Of a stretch of DNA of 64,000 nucleotides, positions 43,205 through 53,539 are shown piece after piece. The first letter of the stretch is position 1. Each line of letters begins with the position of its first letter. The DNA is from Oncomelania hupensis (lineage: Eukaryota; Mollusca; Gastropoda; Littorinimorpha; Pomatiopsidae). The DNA lies in NCBI GenBank assembly GCA_036898135.1, contig CM072514.1:78643442-78707441 (forward strand), given 5' to 3'. Made by a program: the position numbers and the translations under genes. The notes beneath the pieces were generated by a model. That model saw nothing but the letters and a program-made list of their open reading frames with translations, was not told the DNA's origin and did not search any database.

Positions 43205-44098
43205 CATACCTGTCAAGTGCTACGGATTTTTGCGTAGCGCTACGCATTTTAAACATTTTCCCATTGCTACGGCGTATCACAAAGCTGCTACGCAATTTTT
43301 CAAAAGTGACGATAATATTTTTTTAACCAAGGGGGTTTTCGCGCGAAAGTAGTCGGTTCCGGTCGAGTCCGGTTTAAAGACACTTAGTAAAAGCAACGCA
43401 CTTCCGCTACACGTGTTTGTTCAGAACTTCAGTCTACGATCAGTCTTTGTGAGGGAGAAACAGACGGAGTTGAACAAAGAAAATGGCAAAGCCTCCACCT
43501 AAAAAACTCAAACGACCAGGAAGGCACCTGCCTGAATGGGAAACCGATAAGGATTTTGAAGGCCTAGTGGAGAAGTCAAAAGAAAGTGAAGAGTTTACAT
43601 TCTGTAAAGCCTGCCGGAAAGATGTGCGTGTCACAAGATCTTTTTTTTTGTTTTTTTTTTAATTGGTCTAATTAATGATGAAATTTTTGCAAAGTAGTGG
43701 GTTTAATTATAAATATGCTTAAACATTCCTTTGTCAGATTAGACTGGGATTTATTTAGGCATAAAAACTTTAAGTAAAGTACTATCTGCAGTAGGCCTAT
43801 TATCAATATTATTTAAAATATATATATATTTTTTTGCATTTTCACTTTTATTTTCAAAAACGTACATGAAAATGTTTATAATGATAATGACAATGGTAAT
43901 AGCTTAAGTGTTGTGCATTAACAAGATTTTACAATAAATTTGTAAACACATTGGATGTGTGTGTTTATATTGGATGCAGAAGTTTCCAGTTTTGTTGCGA
44001 ATCGCGTGATTCACATTAGTGCTACACCAAACCTCCATTTGCTATGGTTTTTCTGTTAAATTGCTACACCACAACCCGAAAACCCCTTGACAGGTATG
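43205..44098 (+). mobile_element. Insert within the SINE, probable second hAT derivative
   Basis: Inverted 13-mers CATACCTGTCAAG (43205-43217) and CTTGACAGGTATG (44086-44098) bound the insert. The subterminal region repeats GCTACG/GCTACA several times on both sides, as hAT elements often do. It contains the start of a BED-type open frame at 43483. No target duplication could be fixed. Confidence 0.65.
43483..43660 (+). pseudogene. N-terminal fragment of hAT-type transposase with zinc-finger start
   Basis: The frame MAKPPPKKLKRPGRHLPEW, then GLVEKSKESEEFTFCKACRK, shows a basic N-terminus followed by the first C-x2-C pair (FCKAC) of a BED/TTF-like finger. It then runs into poly-T and stops. 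It is truncated before the His ligands. Confidence 0.72.
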
Positions 44099-44319
44099 GA
44101 TCCTGCATCTGGGCGTTATGTTTCTCCGAATATTATTTACTTTCGACTCGGGCAACGTCTCGGGCTTTTTCTATGGGTACTCCGGTTTGCTCCCCCAGCA
44201 AAAATGTCAAAAATTCACAAATAATGTTAGGTAGGTAGGGTTTGGGCGCGCCACTGGCTGCGACTACGCCTTCCCCGGGGGAGGCGGCCCAGAGTTTCCC
44301 GATAGAAAGGGATAATAAA

Positions 44320-44720
44320 CTGAAGCAAGCATCAGTTGGCTGATACTCGGAGAATCGCTCCTGATTTGTTCAGATGTTGTAATTGGTGGAAAGAGTGCAG
44401 GGAATCGCTTCACAAAAAAGTGTAGATCTTGGAAAGATGCAGTCAACTGAACTGAAGGACATATGATTCTGCAGTGCTGGAGCAAAGGGTCAGTGAGGGC
44501 CAGTTTCAGGAGAAGATAGCTGCAAGTTTCCTCAAAGTATGCACGCACTGAAGCATAGAACTTTGCAATACGTTAAGATTTTAGGTTGTAGTCTTTGGGA
44601 CTGTCAAGCATTTTCCTTGCCTGATCACCAACCAGCAGGTCTTCATCAGCTACCAAACAAGGCCATTTTTTTTAAAATAAGAAACCAGAAATGTCTGTTT
44701 TCGTTTCACGGATGAACTCG
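44320..44720 (-). pseudogene. hAT transposase middle fragment
   Basis: The - strand reads LVADEDLLVGDQARKML, then after a stop FYASVRAYFEETCSYLLLKL, TDPLLQHCRIICPSVQL and FVKRFPALFPPITTSEQIRS. This resembles the region before the dimerisation domain of ZMYM/P52rIPK-type hAT transposases. The frame then enters the SINE. Confidence 0.75.
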
Positions 44721-45170
44721 CCACCTCAACATCTGAATCATCATCTGTTGTTTCATGAATTCTTTTCTCTATGACAATTAAATATTTGCAGAGTATACAC
44801 TTGAAAAACACAATGCTATCCAATGAGTTATAGTTTTCTGGCGCAATTTGTTTAGCTTCCGCTTCCGGTTAAGTGTACTTTTTACCAAAATTTGTAAAAA
44901 AATAAAAAATAAAAAAAATAAAATTTTTTGGTCGATTTTCATATTTTTTAAAAAGAGATCGTAACAGCGTACTCGAGGTCAAAATATCAGGACAATACGG
45001 CGAAATACGGACGGGTAAGCAGGTCTGCATTAATGATAGTGTCAAATCATAGCCAAATGTATCATTAATGATAGTGCCAAATTATAGCCAAATGTATTAT
45101 TAATGATAGTGCCAAATCATAGCCAAACGTATCATTAATGATAGTGCCAAATCATAGCCAAATGTATTAG

Positions 45171-46041
45171 GAAAAAATAAAATCTGGCAGATATTGCAAT
45201 ACATGCAACAACAACAACAAAATTATTTCGTGACCACATCAGGGAAACCTACATTTTCCCTAAAATCAGAATCGTTGTTGTCCCCAAAACACACAAGGGC
45301 ATTTGTGTGCACAATACGACAAATACTAACTAACATTCTTAAAAGACATTTTTATAAAACACACGCACACCCAAACACACCGCAAGTAACAAGCACACCA
45401 TGCACCAGTACCTGGCAATCCTAAAAAGCCATTCGCTGCGGTACTGAAGGAGTTTTAAGTTTAAATCGTCATGCTAGCTTTACTATATCTTTTAAAAGCC
45501 CCACATGGACAGTGATATAAACTAAACTCTGTCAACACCGTAGCGAGTATAAGCTGTTGTCTGTTCCTCCACTTGGGAGTTTAGTCTTCTACAGCTGGTA
45601 GTCAAGTGTGGCTAAGGTGGTGTTTTTAGTCCACCACTGCAAGTCTTCTGTGATACTATCTTCCTGATCAAGACGATAACATTGGATCTGAAGCTCTGAG
45701 ACCTGAGTTAATAAACATTGATTGTTCTTAACATAGGAGGCCCGCTCACACCATTCACAAACGAAAATCACAGCCTGACCGCAAATGCAGCTTCTCTGAC
45801 CCCATGACCCCTACCTATCCTTAGTTCCTTCAGACCCATGTTTTTACAGCTAAAACTGAACTGCCCCTAACTGTAAAACCTTAATACATCTAGACATGTG
45901 GAAGAATGTCTAATGGCTGACTAGAATAAAAAAAACAAATCACGTCACGTATGCAGTCAGTATGAATAACGTTTCACTGGAACTAAACCCAATCCTTACC
46001 TTATCTGGAGCAAGTTAAATGACGAAGTTAGTTTGCACATT
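45171..46041. other. Intergenic sequence, nothing recognised
   Basis: No gene or repeat could be supported. The right part may hold the 3' end of the TMEM168 transcript. Confidence 0.4.
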
Positions 46042-46047
46042 TTTATT
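46042..46047 (-). terminator. Candidate polyadenylation signal for TMEM168
   Basis: AATAAA on the - strand lies about 400 bp after the stop codon. No other support was seen, and such hexamers are common in AT-rich DNA. Confidence 0.3.
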
Positions 46048-46449
46048 TCCATGGATTGACAAAATGATCATAACGCTGAATGTGGACATCTTTTGACACT
46101 GGAGAATGGTGCCTCAAACAGATGACATGAAAGGATTTGCAGGTTGAAGAAGAGAATAGAATGGAAGAACACTCAGCCTTTGGAAGCCAATAGCTGCTAT
46201 TCAGAGCTCTGTTGTAATGATGGTTACAGATGCTACTCATGATGAGTGTCATTGATAACAACAAAAATTCTGCTGGCACAAAAAAACTAAAAGAAATAAA
46301 AAAAGACCTTTGACTTGATCTGCATAGCACTCTCCTCCGTGAAAATAATGCTCAAGACTTCAAGGCTGTAGTACAGTGTCAATGAACTTGATGATTTGTA
46401 AAATACTATTGACTGACATGAGACGTTGGCAAGGGAAGTGGAGTCAACA

Positions 46450-46773
46450 CTAAGATTTCAGCAGTTTAAACCCGTGACCAGTGTCCAGTTCTCGTGGCGG
46501 CAGGCAGGCCATGTGCAGGCGTCTGAACCACCGAGCCACAGAGGTGCAACAGCAGAACAACGGTGTGATGGTGGCGATGTTGAGAGCCTGCAGCAACGGG
46601 CGAGTGACACGAGGAAAGTTGGCATCCCAGTACTGCCTGTAGTCCTCGGAAGTTGGCATATGGAAGCTGAAGTCGGCCCAAGCTTTGGAGGTGGCGTACA
46701 AAGCACGCACAGTTCTCTGCTTGCTGCTCCAGTCCACACTCACTTCCTGCCCAGTATTGTACTCTGTGAAGGC
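46450..46773 (-). CDS. TMEM168: TMEM168 exon 7 (last coding exon)
   Basis: Acceptor TGTTAAACAG and phase 0. The translation AFTEYNTGQEVSVDWSSKQR is followed by TVRALYATSKAWADFSFHMP, NFPRVTRPLLQALNIAT and LPPRELDTGHGFKLLKS, ending at TAG (46450-46452). Human equivalents are KAVYGVSKRWSDYTLHLP and VLDTGQGFKLVKS. A patch of Cys (FCCCT) sits before a basic stretch. Confidence 0.96.
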   Translation of the reverse strand, partial: AFTEYNTGQEVSVDWSSKQRTVRALYATSKAWADFSFHMPTSEDYRQYWDANFPRVTRPLLQALNIATITPLFCCCTSVARWFRRLHMACLPPRELDTGHGFKLLKS

Positions 46774-47157
46774 CTGTTTAACAAAATTAAAAAATAAGGT
46801 TTGTTCTACAAGTTCAAAAGTACGAACGCATTTGAACGCATCGGCTATCATACCCAGAGAGTAATGAATTGAATTCAAACAATGTATTTAAAGTCTGTTC
46901 ATAAATTAAGTAATGTTAAAAAAAAATACATTTTAAAAATAACAATTAAAATAAAACACATCAATAAAAATATAACAATTATTAAATTAACGTGTAATGA
47001 GTGAGGGCAGAAAAACCATAGCAGAGACAACAACAGTGAATGAATGAAAATGCCTGAAGCGCATAAATATTTCCACACAAGAAGCGTGAGACCACCGCGC
47101 TGAGCGTGGAGAGAGGGGAGAAGCACCCAGAATAAAGGGAGAGGAGTGATTGCTTAC
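46774..47157. other. TMEM168 intron 6
   Basis: The shortest clean intron of the gene, with no repeat recognised. Confidence 0.6.
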
Positions 47158-47402
47158 CTTGGTGAACGCACACAGTCCCGTCACCTTGTCTGCTGCTTCC
47201 AAATCCGCCATTTCCAAAGCTGGCTGTTTGCGCAAGTAGCGGCAGGTCTGCACCGCCACAAAGACGTTGCTCACCTGCCTGGCCCGTTCTGCCCAAGCGT
47301 AGGAATGCGTTGAATCCAGCACCAAGATCAGCCGCGACCCCTTATCAGCGTTCTTAGCCTCCCACCACTCCAACAGGGTGTCCAAAGGTACGCGCTTGTT
47401 GT
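47158..47402 (-). CDS. TMEM168: TMEM168 exon 6
   Basis: Acceptor TTTCTGCAG and donor ACCAAG|GTAAGC; it enters at phase 1 and leaves at phase 0. The translation DNKRVPLDTLLEWWEAKN and SRLILVLDSTHSYAWAERAR matches human LRLDTLIEWWREKN and [20 protein letters not shown]. The segment corresponds to the strand-loop after which caspase-like enzymes carry their catalytic Cys; here the residues are LDSTHS. Confidence 0.96.
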
Positions 47403-47825
47403 CTGCAGAAACCCATTATACACACACAGTACAGTTGGCACAATCTGCGTACATGTACATACCAACTTTGAGGTGGTTCTGACCCGTCACAAACACTTTG
47501 TGTGGGTTCAAGAGTATACCCAAACCATCGTCTAAAGGCGCATCCTTTTTTCTTTAGACCCGCACTCAGGCCAGCGTAGGCCCCAAGCAAAGTTTATGTT
47601 TCCAGAGATTGCTGTGTGGTTGAAAACACAACAACAACAACAAAAAAACAGAGAATACACTCTCGTCACAAACCCTGAAAATCACTCTGATAGAAATTGA
47701 TCCATTGCCTTTTGGTACTAGCTGTTAGTGCATGCTAAAATCTTGTCTTGTGACTGGATGACATTCAACACCCACAGACAGGACATAATATGCAACCCAT
47801 CTTAATTTGCTTCTCTACGTCACAA

Positions 47826-49811
47826 ACAGGAGAGCTTGTTTAGCCGTGGTGGAGGTGTGGCTATTGTGTATCGCGAGGTCTTGAAGGACTCGTTGACTGT
47901 AGTCACTGACACCAGCAACCTCACATACCGCTGTTTTGAAGCCTGTGAGGTATGCCTTGTTGTTCAGGGTCAGACGTTTACGTTCTTGTCCATTTACCGA
48001 CCTCCTTACTCCTCCACAAAAAAAAATCTCTGATAAGGCATTTGTTGATGAATTTCCTGAACTGTTAGAATCCTTTATGAATCGTGACAAACTTTTTATT
48101 GTTGGCGATATCAATCTGCATTTTGACAAGCCATGTAACTTGTATGTAAAACAAATGTTGATATCTTTGCAGAACTTTGGTCTCGAGCAGCTTGTTTGCA
48201 TCCCAACACATCGGCTTGGCCACACCCTTGACTGGATCGCTACCAACAGTAAAACTGTTACGTTGAAACGCGAATACGTTGAAACGCGAATGGTAGTACG
48301 TCGGAAGCGCGCACGATAGATCTAATCGTTTCGTTTTGCAAAGTATTCAATGATAGAGTTTATTTACCTTTGATTTGAGTTTGCATTGTTGTTAGGAGAG
48401 GCTTTGTATAACGTTGATAATTTTCGTTAGTCGATATTGTTGTAGAATTTTCTGGATCTGCGTGTTTACTCTCGATAAAAATTTCCCGATACATGTCGAA
48501 GCAAGAAGACGTTCCGGAAGGAGAAGAAAATATGTATGACGTAAGACAGTAATGACGAAGTTAGAAGCGATTGGTTAAATTGCGTCAAACGAGATTGATC
48601 CAGGTTATTCGGGAGTATCAAGAGACTATTTATGTGCCGCGCTGTTTCAAAAATAGGATAGTTATTGTTGTTGATAGTAAGTTGGAAGGTAAACTTGAGA
48701 GTGGAAAGGCGATTGAGCGATTGTATGCAGTTGTTGATGTATGCTGAATAAAAGTGGAAAACTTCATACGTCGACTCTGTGACTTGTATGCTGTTTGGAC
48801 GGGTTGCGTGGATAAACGAATCTGATTACACCCTATCAGGAATTCAGCATTGGGGCTGAATCAGATACTGATAGAAAACACCAACATCAAACCGAGTGTA
48901 ACAAAAACGCTTGTCGTGAACTTGGCGGTTCAGGATAAAACCATTTCTGACCATTTCTGCGTTTCCTTTGAACTGCTCATCAGGAAACCTGGCCGTGAGA
49001 CCAGACTCGTCACGTCGCAAAACCTGAAACGAATAGATGTTGGCGCATTCAGGGGTGACGTGTCCCACGGCATGGCAGCCCTAAATGAAAAGGGCACTAT
49101 GTCCGCGGACTCATTCAGTTTTTGTCTGCGAAATGCCCTTGACAAACATGCGCCTCTATTGACCCGCCGTGTTTCCGACCGGAAGTCAGCGCCCTGGATG
49201 ACGGCCGAAATCCAGCAGGCCAAGCAAGAACGGCGACATGCGAAGCGTCGCTGGATCGAGACAGTCCTTTCGGTGGATTGGCAAATCTTTGTTCACATCC
49301 GTAATATAGTCAACTGTATGATCCGCGACGCCAAAATAGTGTATACACACGACCGCATCGTCAGTGCCAGCTCCTCTGGAGAGCTGTTCCGCGTTAGTGG
49401 CCAGCTGATGGGTTTGGACGCGACCAACATACTACCTAGCAACATCCCTTCTGACAGCCTTCCAGAGAGCTTTAATTATTTTTTCACAGGAAAGATTGAA
49501 CAAATTTGAACTAGCCTTGACTCGGGGAACACCACAACCACCCTACCAACTTCTAACACCTCTAACTTTCCTGGCACTACATGTAAACTACAATTCTTTC
49601 AAGCAGTTTCTGAAGACCACGTCAGTAAAACAGTCTATCAAATGAAAAAGAAATCTTGTCAGCTGGACCCTGTTCCAACTGATCTTCTCTTTCAGTGTTT
49701 GGATAATGTTCTTCCTGCTATCACAACTATAATGAATTCCTCACTCCTTTCTGGCTCTGTCCCTCTGTCCTTCAAGCACGCTCTTGTTAACCCTCTCTTA
49801 AAGAAGCCAAA
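47826..49811 (+). pseudogene. CR1/jockey-like LINE in TMEM168 intron 5, split by solo LTR
   Basis: The left part (to about 48255) encodes endonuclease pieces: GGVAIVYREVLKDSLTVV, FTFLSIYRPPYSS, LFIVGDINLHFDKPCN and GLEQLVCIPTHRLGHTLDWI. After the LTR, KTISDHFCVSFELLIRK (the SDH motif), SAPWMTAEIQQAKQERRHAK, FNYFFTGKIEQI and SCQLDPVPTDLLFQCLDN continue to PLLKKPN, where it is truncated. It runs opposite to TMEM168. Confidence 0.9.
48256..48880 (+). mobile_element. Solo LTR 2 (family L)
   Basis: It starts TGTTACG, shares GCATTGTTGTTAGGAGAGGC, GTTGATAATTTTCGTTAGTC and TGAATAAAAGTGGAAAAC with LTRs 1 and 3, and ends near GGGCTGAATCAGATACTGAT. A 19-bp stretch (ACGTTGAAACGCGAATACG and onwards) is duplicated at its start. 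The exact right edge and target duplication are unclear. Confidence 0.83.
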
Positions 49812-50332
49812 CCGTTTTTTTACCACTGTGAGCAGGTCATCTTATTGTCCAATGGTTTGTGTGATGATCTGTCGGATTCGTCCTTGGTGATGTGCTGGGT
49901 ATAGGAAATGCTCAGAAGTCTTCTGTAGCACCTCATCTCCATGCTTTGTATTCTTCGTTGTAGATCTGCTGTGAGGGTCCATGTTTCACAAGGGTATAGG
50001 AAGATGGAGATGACAAGGGAGTGCAGCAGACTTACCTTGGAATGTAGACTGATGGTCTTGTCTTTCCAAATGGGCTTCAACCTTGCCAGGGCAGCCGTTG
50101 TTTGTGCGATCCTGGAGAGGACTTCCTGTCAGGATCCATTGTCTGATACAATGGCTCCTAAATATTTGAATCTATGCGATTGAGGGATTGGCCTTGGACT
50201 TTTATGTCCGTGTTGATGCCATTGGTGTTGTTGGTCATCATTTTGGTCTTCTCTGCACTTATTTCCATTCCATATTTTAGGGCTGATGTTGTACACTCTC
50301 ATTGTTGCCCACAGAGATGCATGCCAGAGTAC
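49812..50332 (-). pseudogene. RTE-like LINE fragment, C-terminal reverse transcriptase, internally deleted
   Basis: On the - strand the pieces are MKPIWKDKTISLHSKVSLLH, SLVISIFLYPCETWTLTADL and MEMRCYRRLLSISYTQHIT. Then LRL..FKYLGAIVSDNGS-type sequence at about 50160-50190 leads to a second block (50276-50332) matching the upstream 'WHASLWATMRVYNISPK' region. The 3' tail is missing. Confidence 0.87.
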
Positions 50333-50510
50333 TTAGCCATTTCAAAGATTTTACACAGACAGACGGCCGACAGACAAACCGACTGGACTGACATTTTTTT
50401 AAATATCATTTTTGGACCATTTAGGACTCATCTCGCACAGATTTGCAAAAATCTGGAAAACGTTTTGTTGTTGTTGAGTACATAGACTCACACTGCTATG
50501 CAGGTTAGTC
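50333..50510 (-). repeat. AAGGTCA-family repeat, 5' end only
   Basis: The complement of GTGTGAGTCTATGTACTCAA, GCAAATCTGTGCGAGATGAG and the CCGTCTGTCTGTG block. It ends before any AAGGTCA motif. Confidence 0.83.
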
Positions 50511-50810
50511 AAAAAGGGTCAATGAACTGCAAAGGAAGAGGACGAATGCCGGTCATTGGCTTTGGTATAAAGAGTTAGCAAGACACTGAACACTCAAGTA
50601 CATTCAAATAATCAGAAAAAAGTATTATGTAACAATACATTTTGAGCGCTCAATGACCTTGAACGAAAAGGTTCCTTACCAACCATTTGCTACGGCAGTG
50701 TGATACTGACTGTATAGATGGGAAACAAAATGACTTTGACCATATATGCAGTCAAAAGTTGTATTATGCCAAACAAATGGTGACCTTGGGATTTTTTGTT
50801 ATATTTGTAT

Positions 50811-51936
50811 CAGGGTTCGTACGGTCTTTGAAAGTCTTGGAAAGTTTGGGAATAATAAAATACATTTTCCAGGCCCTGGAAAGTCTTTGAAAACTAAGTT
50901 TGTGTCTAAAGTTTGGGAAAAGTTTGGGAAATTTGCAAAAGAACACAAAAATAAATAAGAGTGTTGATTTAAAATGTACGTAGTTTGGATTTTTATTTAA
51001 TTTTTTTTCATCGTAATAAACGCAAGCGATCATGACGCGATTGTCGGAGTACAATAGTACTTTCGTGTTCTCGCCAGTAACTTTGAAATCGATAGTTGCC
51101 TCCCCTTGCTCAACATCCGGGAACCGCGTATTTCTTCTTCCTGCGAGTTTGAGGTTGACAAAATGCCGGTCGTTTGTTCCTTCAACGAGCTATGGTTAGC
51201 AAAACCTGAATACAAATGTTGGCTGCAGAAATTGAACATCTCAAATCCAAGAAGAATCGCACTGTTGAGGATGCTGAAGCTCTGGAGAGGTCGGCCGATC
51301 TGAAAGCTGAAGAGACTGAGAAAAAAAGCTAAGCTCACACTCATTGCAGAGTCCAATGCTTTCAGTTTCAGGAAGCGTTCACAGGAAAAGCGCAAGTTGA
51401 GTTGAGTACGTAGATTACCGTCCCCGGACACAGAAGCGTATAGGGGACTTAAAAAGCGCAAGCAGGCCCAAGAACTGGATATATTTATCCAAGAAAAGAT
51501 CAGTGGACTCAAAAACCAGTAGAACTCTCTTCTGATCGCCATCTCACAATCTTCAAAATTCATACAACATCAAAGGATAAATAATATTTGCAAATAAACT
51601 CAGCACTGTACTTATGATTTAACAATTTAAAGTGTTCTTTACACTCAAATTAAAAACAAAGTAATCAACAAATCAGAAATTTTTGTTGAATTGAGAAGAA
51701 TTGACAATGAACTGTAATATAAAAAAGCTTGCAGAACACCTTTGGTAAATTTGTGTAGTTATACCATGTGGTCCATGCTCTTGAGGGAAAACTAAACTGT
51801 TTTGTCATTGAATATCAAATATTAAATAGGTAAGTTTGTATCTTACAGGTCTTTGAATTTCTAAAACTATGGTCGGGAAAAGTTTGGGAAAAGTTTGGGA
51901 ATTTTGAAGTGCTTTTCTTTTTGGGTAAGAACCCTG
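50811..51936 (+). mobile_element. hAT element, 1126 bp, internally deleted, 5-bp TSD
   Basis: CAGGGTTCGTAC at 50811 and the complement of CAGGGTTCTTACCC ending at 51936 are the termini, flanked by TGTAT at 50806-50810 and 51937-51941. Subterminal AAAGTTTGGGAA motifs repeat near both ends (50845-50930 and 51875-51905). It keeps only the first coding part of a transposase. Confidence 0.9.
51160..51530 (+). pseudogene. N-terminal fragment of hAT transposase
   Basis: MPVVCSFNELWLAKPEYKCW resembles the start of ZMYM-type hAT transposases (CSF..WL..PEF..WL). After a frameshift a charged coiled-coil-like stretch follows: IEHLKSKKNRTVEDAEALER, KAKLTLIAESNAFRKRSQEK. The catalytic domain is absent. 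Confidence 0.72.
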
Positions 51937-52128
51937 TGTATTCATTTTTGACACTTTATTGTCCCTTTTAATCGGGAAATTCTGAGTCGCCTCCCACTGA
52001 GAAGGCACAGTCACAGGCACCAGATCAGTATATATTGCCTGAATCACAATAGTCAATGTGCCCTGAGTTATGTGCAGTGAATATACAAATCCTTATATTA
52101 TCATCAGTAGTAGTAGTAGTGTACCTAC

Positions 52129-52403
52129 CAGCAAATGCCCAGTCGCCATTTTCCAAGACATCGCCACAGTAGTAAAGGAGGTAGGTGTCGTAGCGAGGGC
52201 CCTCAGTGGTGCGCTGGTCGAAGAAGGATGCCAGCTTGCTGGACACAGCATCCAGGCTATGGCCCGAGGTTGAAAGGTCACAGCCGTAACTGGCCAACAT
52301 GTGCTCAGCAAACAGGTGCTGTATCTGTCCCAGCGCATTCACACTACGCGCTGTCATTTCCTGCACAGCGGATGACGACAGGAGCCTTGCTCCTTCCTCT
52401 GGC
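52129..52403 (-). CDS. TMEM168: TMEM168 exon 5
   Basis: Acceptor TATGGTGCAG and donor GCTG|GTAGGT; it enters at phase 2 and leaves at phase 1. The translation PEEGARLLSSSAVQEM, then HLFAEHMLASYGCDLSTSGH and RTTEGPRYDTYLLYYCGDVL, matches human [20 protein letters not shown] and [20 protein letters not shown]. Human YYSGH, which looks like the caspase/metacaspase catalytic-His motif, is YYCGD here. Confidence 0.97.
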
Positions 52404-52426
52404 CTGCACCATACAAAAACGTGTAA

Positions 52427-52427
<1 letters not shown>

Positions 52428-52458
<31 letters not shown>
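52428..52458. repeat. (TAA)n tract
   Basis: About ten TAA units just upstream (on the + strand) of solo LTR 3. Confidence 0.9.
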
Positions 52459-52460
<2 letters not shown>

Positions 52461-52990
52461 TTACGATTGAGACAGCATGAAAGATCCGATCATTTTGGTT
52501 TGCAAAGCAATAATAACGTGTGTTTACCTTGAATTTGATTTTGCACCATTGCTAGAAGAAGCTTGGTATATTGTTGATAATTTTCACCGGTAAATAATGT
52601 TGAGAATTTTCTGGAATTACTTGTTTATTATGGATCAAAGTTTCCCGACATTGTTGACATGGTTGAATCCTGTAGATTTGCAAACATTATGTGACGTAAG
52701 ACCATAGTCTCGGTGACAAGTTTTATTTTGATTGGGTGCTGTTGCGTCATGCTGGAATGTTCAATTTTTTTTCAATTGGAGAAAGGCTATATACATAATG
52801 CTCTTTCGGCTTGAAAAGTGATTTTGAGTGATCTTTGTAGTGATTTTCAGAAAGCGATCTTGCTGAATAAAGTTGGAAAACTTTATACAACAACTCCTGC
52901 ATTGTTGCTGCGTGGATAAATGAATTAGAGTTACGCATATCAAGATTCAAGCTTCAGGGCTGAATCAACTATTGATAAATACCATGTAAC

Positions 52991-52991
<1 letters not shown>
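52459..52991 (+). mobile_element. Solo LTR 3 (family L), best copy, 533 bp
   Basis: It starts TGTTACGATTGAGACAGC and ends CCATGTAACA. AGAAGAAGCTTGGTATATTG, TTTTCTGGAATTACTTGTTT and TGAATAAAGTTGGAAAACTT align with LTR 1 across the places where LTR 1 is interrupted. AATAA/AATTA borders suggest a slightly decayed 5-bp duplication. It lies in TMEM168 intron 4. Confidence 0.9.
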
Positions 52992-52995
<4 letters not shown>

Positions 52996-53028
<33 letters not shown>

Positions 53029-53030
53029 AA

Positions 53031-53063
<33 letters not shown>

Positions 53064-53075
53064 ATAATGACATGT
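52996..53075. repeat. Poly-A and (TAA/TTA)n tract
   Basis: About 31 A residues, then TAA and TTA repeats to about 53067. Confidence 0.95.
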
Positions 53076-53356
53076 ATATTGTGCAAATTTCACAAAGACT
53101 AATTGCGAATACTCGCATATATTCATTCACTATCCATTTTACAAAACATAACATGTGTACATATTTACTTTAAACTGATTAAATTAAAATAGAATTTAAC
53201 TTGACTTTCTCATTTAGAAAGACGAGACAAAATTTCTGAATAATATCCGTCACCCACACTAGTGAATATAATTATAACCAAATACTTTTATCGGATTAAA
53301 CTAGTAAGTACTGAAGTAGATCCAGCAGAAAAGAAATCTGGTGTGGTGCGACTAAC

Positions 53357-53539
53357 CTAAGAGCGGTGATGGGGGAGATGATGGCGTAAGCTGTACAGGT
53401 GCCCCCCAGCTTATCCCCCATCTCCCAGAACATACTGAGCGTAGCCACCTCCAGCGGCACCACTGTGAACATCACACTCAGGCTCAGTGGGCTGCCTGTC
53501 TCCCAGCCCAGTGCCAGCAGAGCCAACGTGGAGGTCAAA
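53357..53539 (-). CDS. TMEM168: TMEM168 exon 4
   Basis: Acceptor CTCGTTGCAG and donor CTTAG|GTTAGT; phase 2 at both ends. The translation LTSTLALLALGWETGSPLSL, SVMFTVVPLEVATLSMFWEM and GDKLGGTCTAYAIISPITAL matches human [20 protein letters not shown] and CLGGTSVGYAIVIPTN. It covers the last two predicted membrane helices before the soluble domain. Confidence 0.97.

Larger units (their letters stand above)
43111..44318 (+). mobile_element. tRNA-Leu-like SINE (family S3), split by an insertion
   Basis: The head has A box TGGCCAAGTGGGC (43121-43133) and B box GGTTCGAGCC (43194-43203) with a long variable region, like tRNA-Leu/Ser. The body resumes at about 44099 and includes ATATTATTTACTTTCGACTC, GGTACTCCGGTTTGCTCCCC, GGCTGCGACTACGCCTTCCC and a GGGATAATAAA tail. 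A second copy is at 60790-61035. The interior 43205-44098 is a foreign insert. Confidence 0.87.
42450..45027 (-). mobile_element. hAT-like transposon, 2578 bp, 6-bp TSD, with nested SINE and second hAT
   Basis: CAGACCTGCTTACC at 42450-42463 and its complement GGTAAGCAGGTCTG at 45014-45027 are the ends. CATTAA is duplicated at 42444-42449 and 45028-45033. Transposase pieces lie on the - strand at 44320-44720 and 42798-43100, in correct order, separated by a SINE insertion. Confidence 0.9.
42378..45170. repeat. 35-bp minisatellite split by a hAT element
   Basis: The unit AATGATAGTGCCAAATCATA GCCAAATGTATCATT occurs about twice at 42378-42449 and four times at 45028-45165. The hAT element at 42450-45027 sits between, with CATTAA on both sides. 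Confidence 0.9.

Noticed and set aside
46426..46797. 123-codon + strand gene
   Set aside because: Antisense to TMEM168 exon 7, which matches human TMEM168 to the stop codon.
51160..51530. Host gene with coiled coil
   Set aside because: It lies between hAT termini with a 5-bp target duplication and has a frameshift, so it is a transposase remnant.
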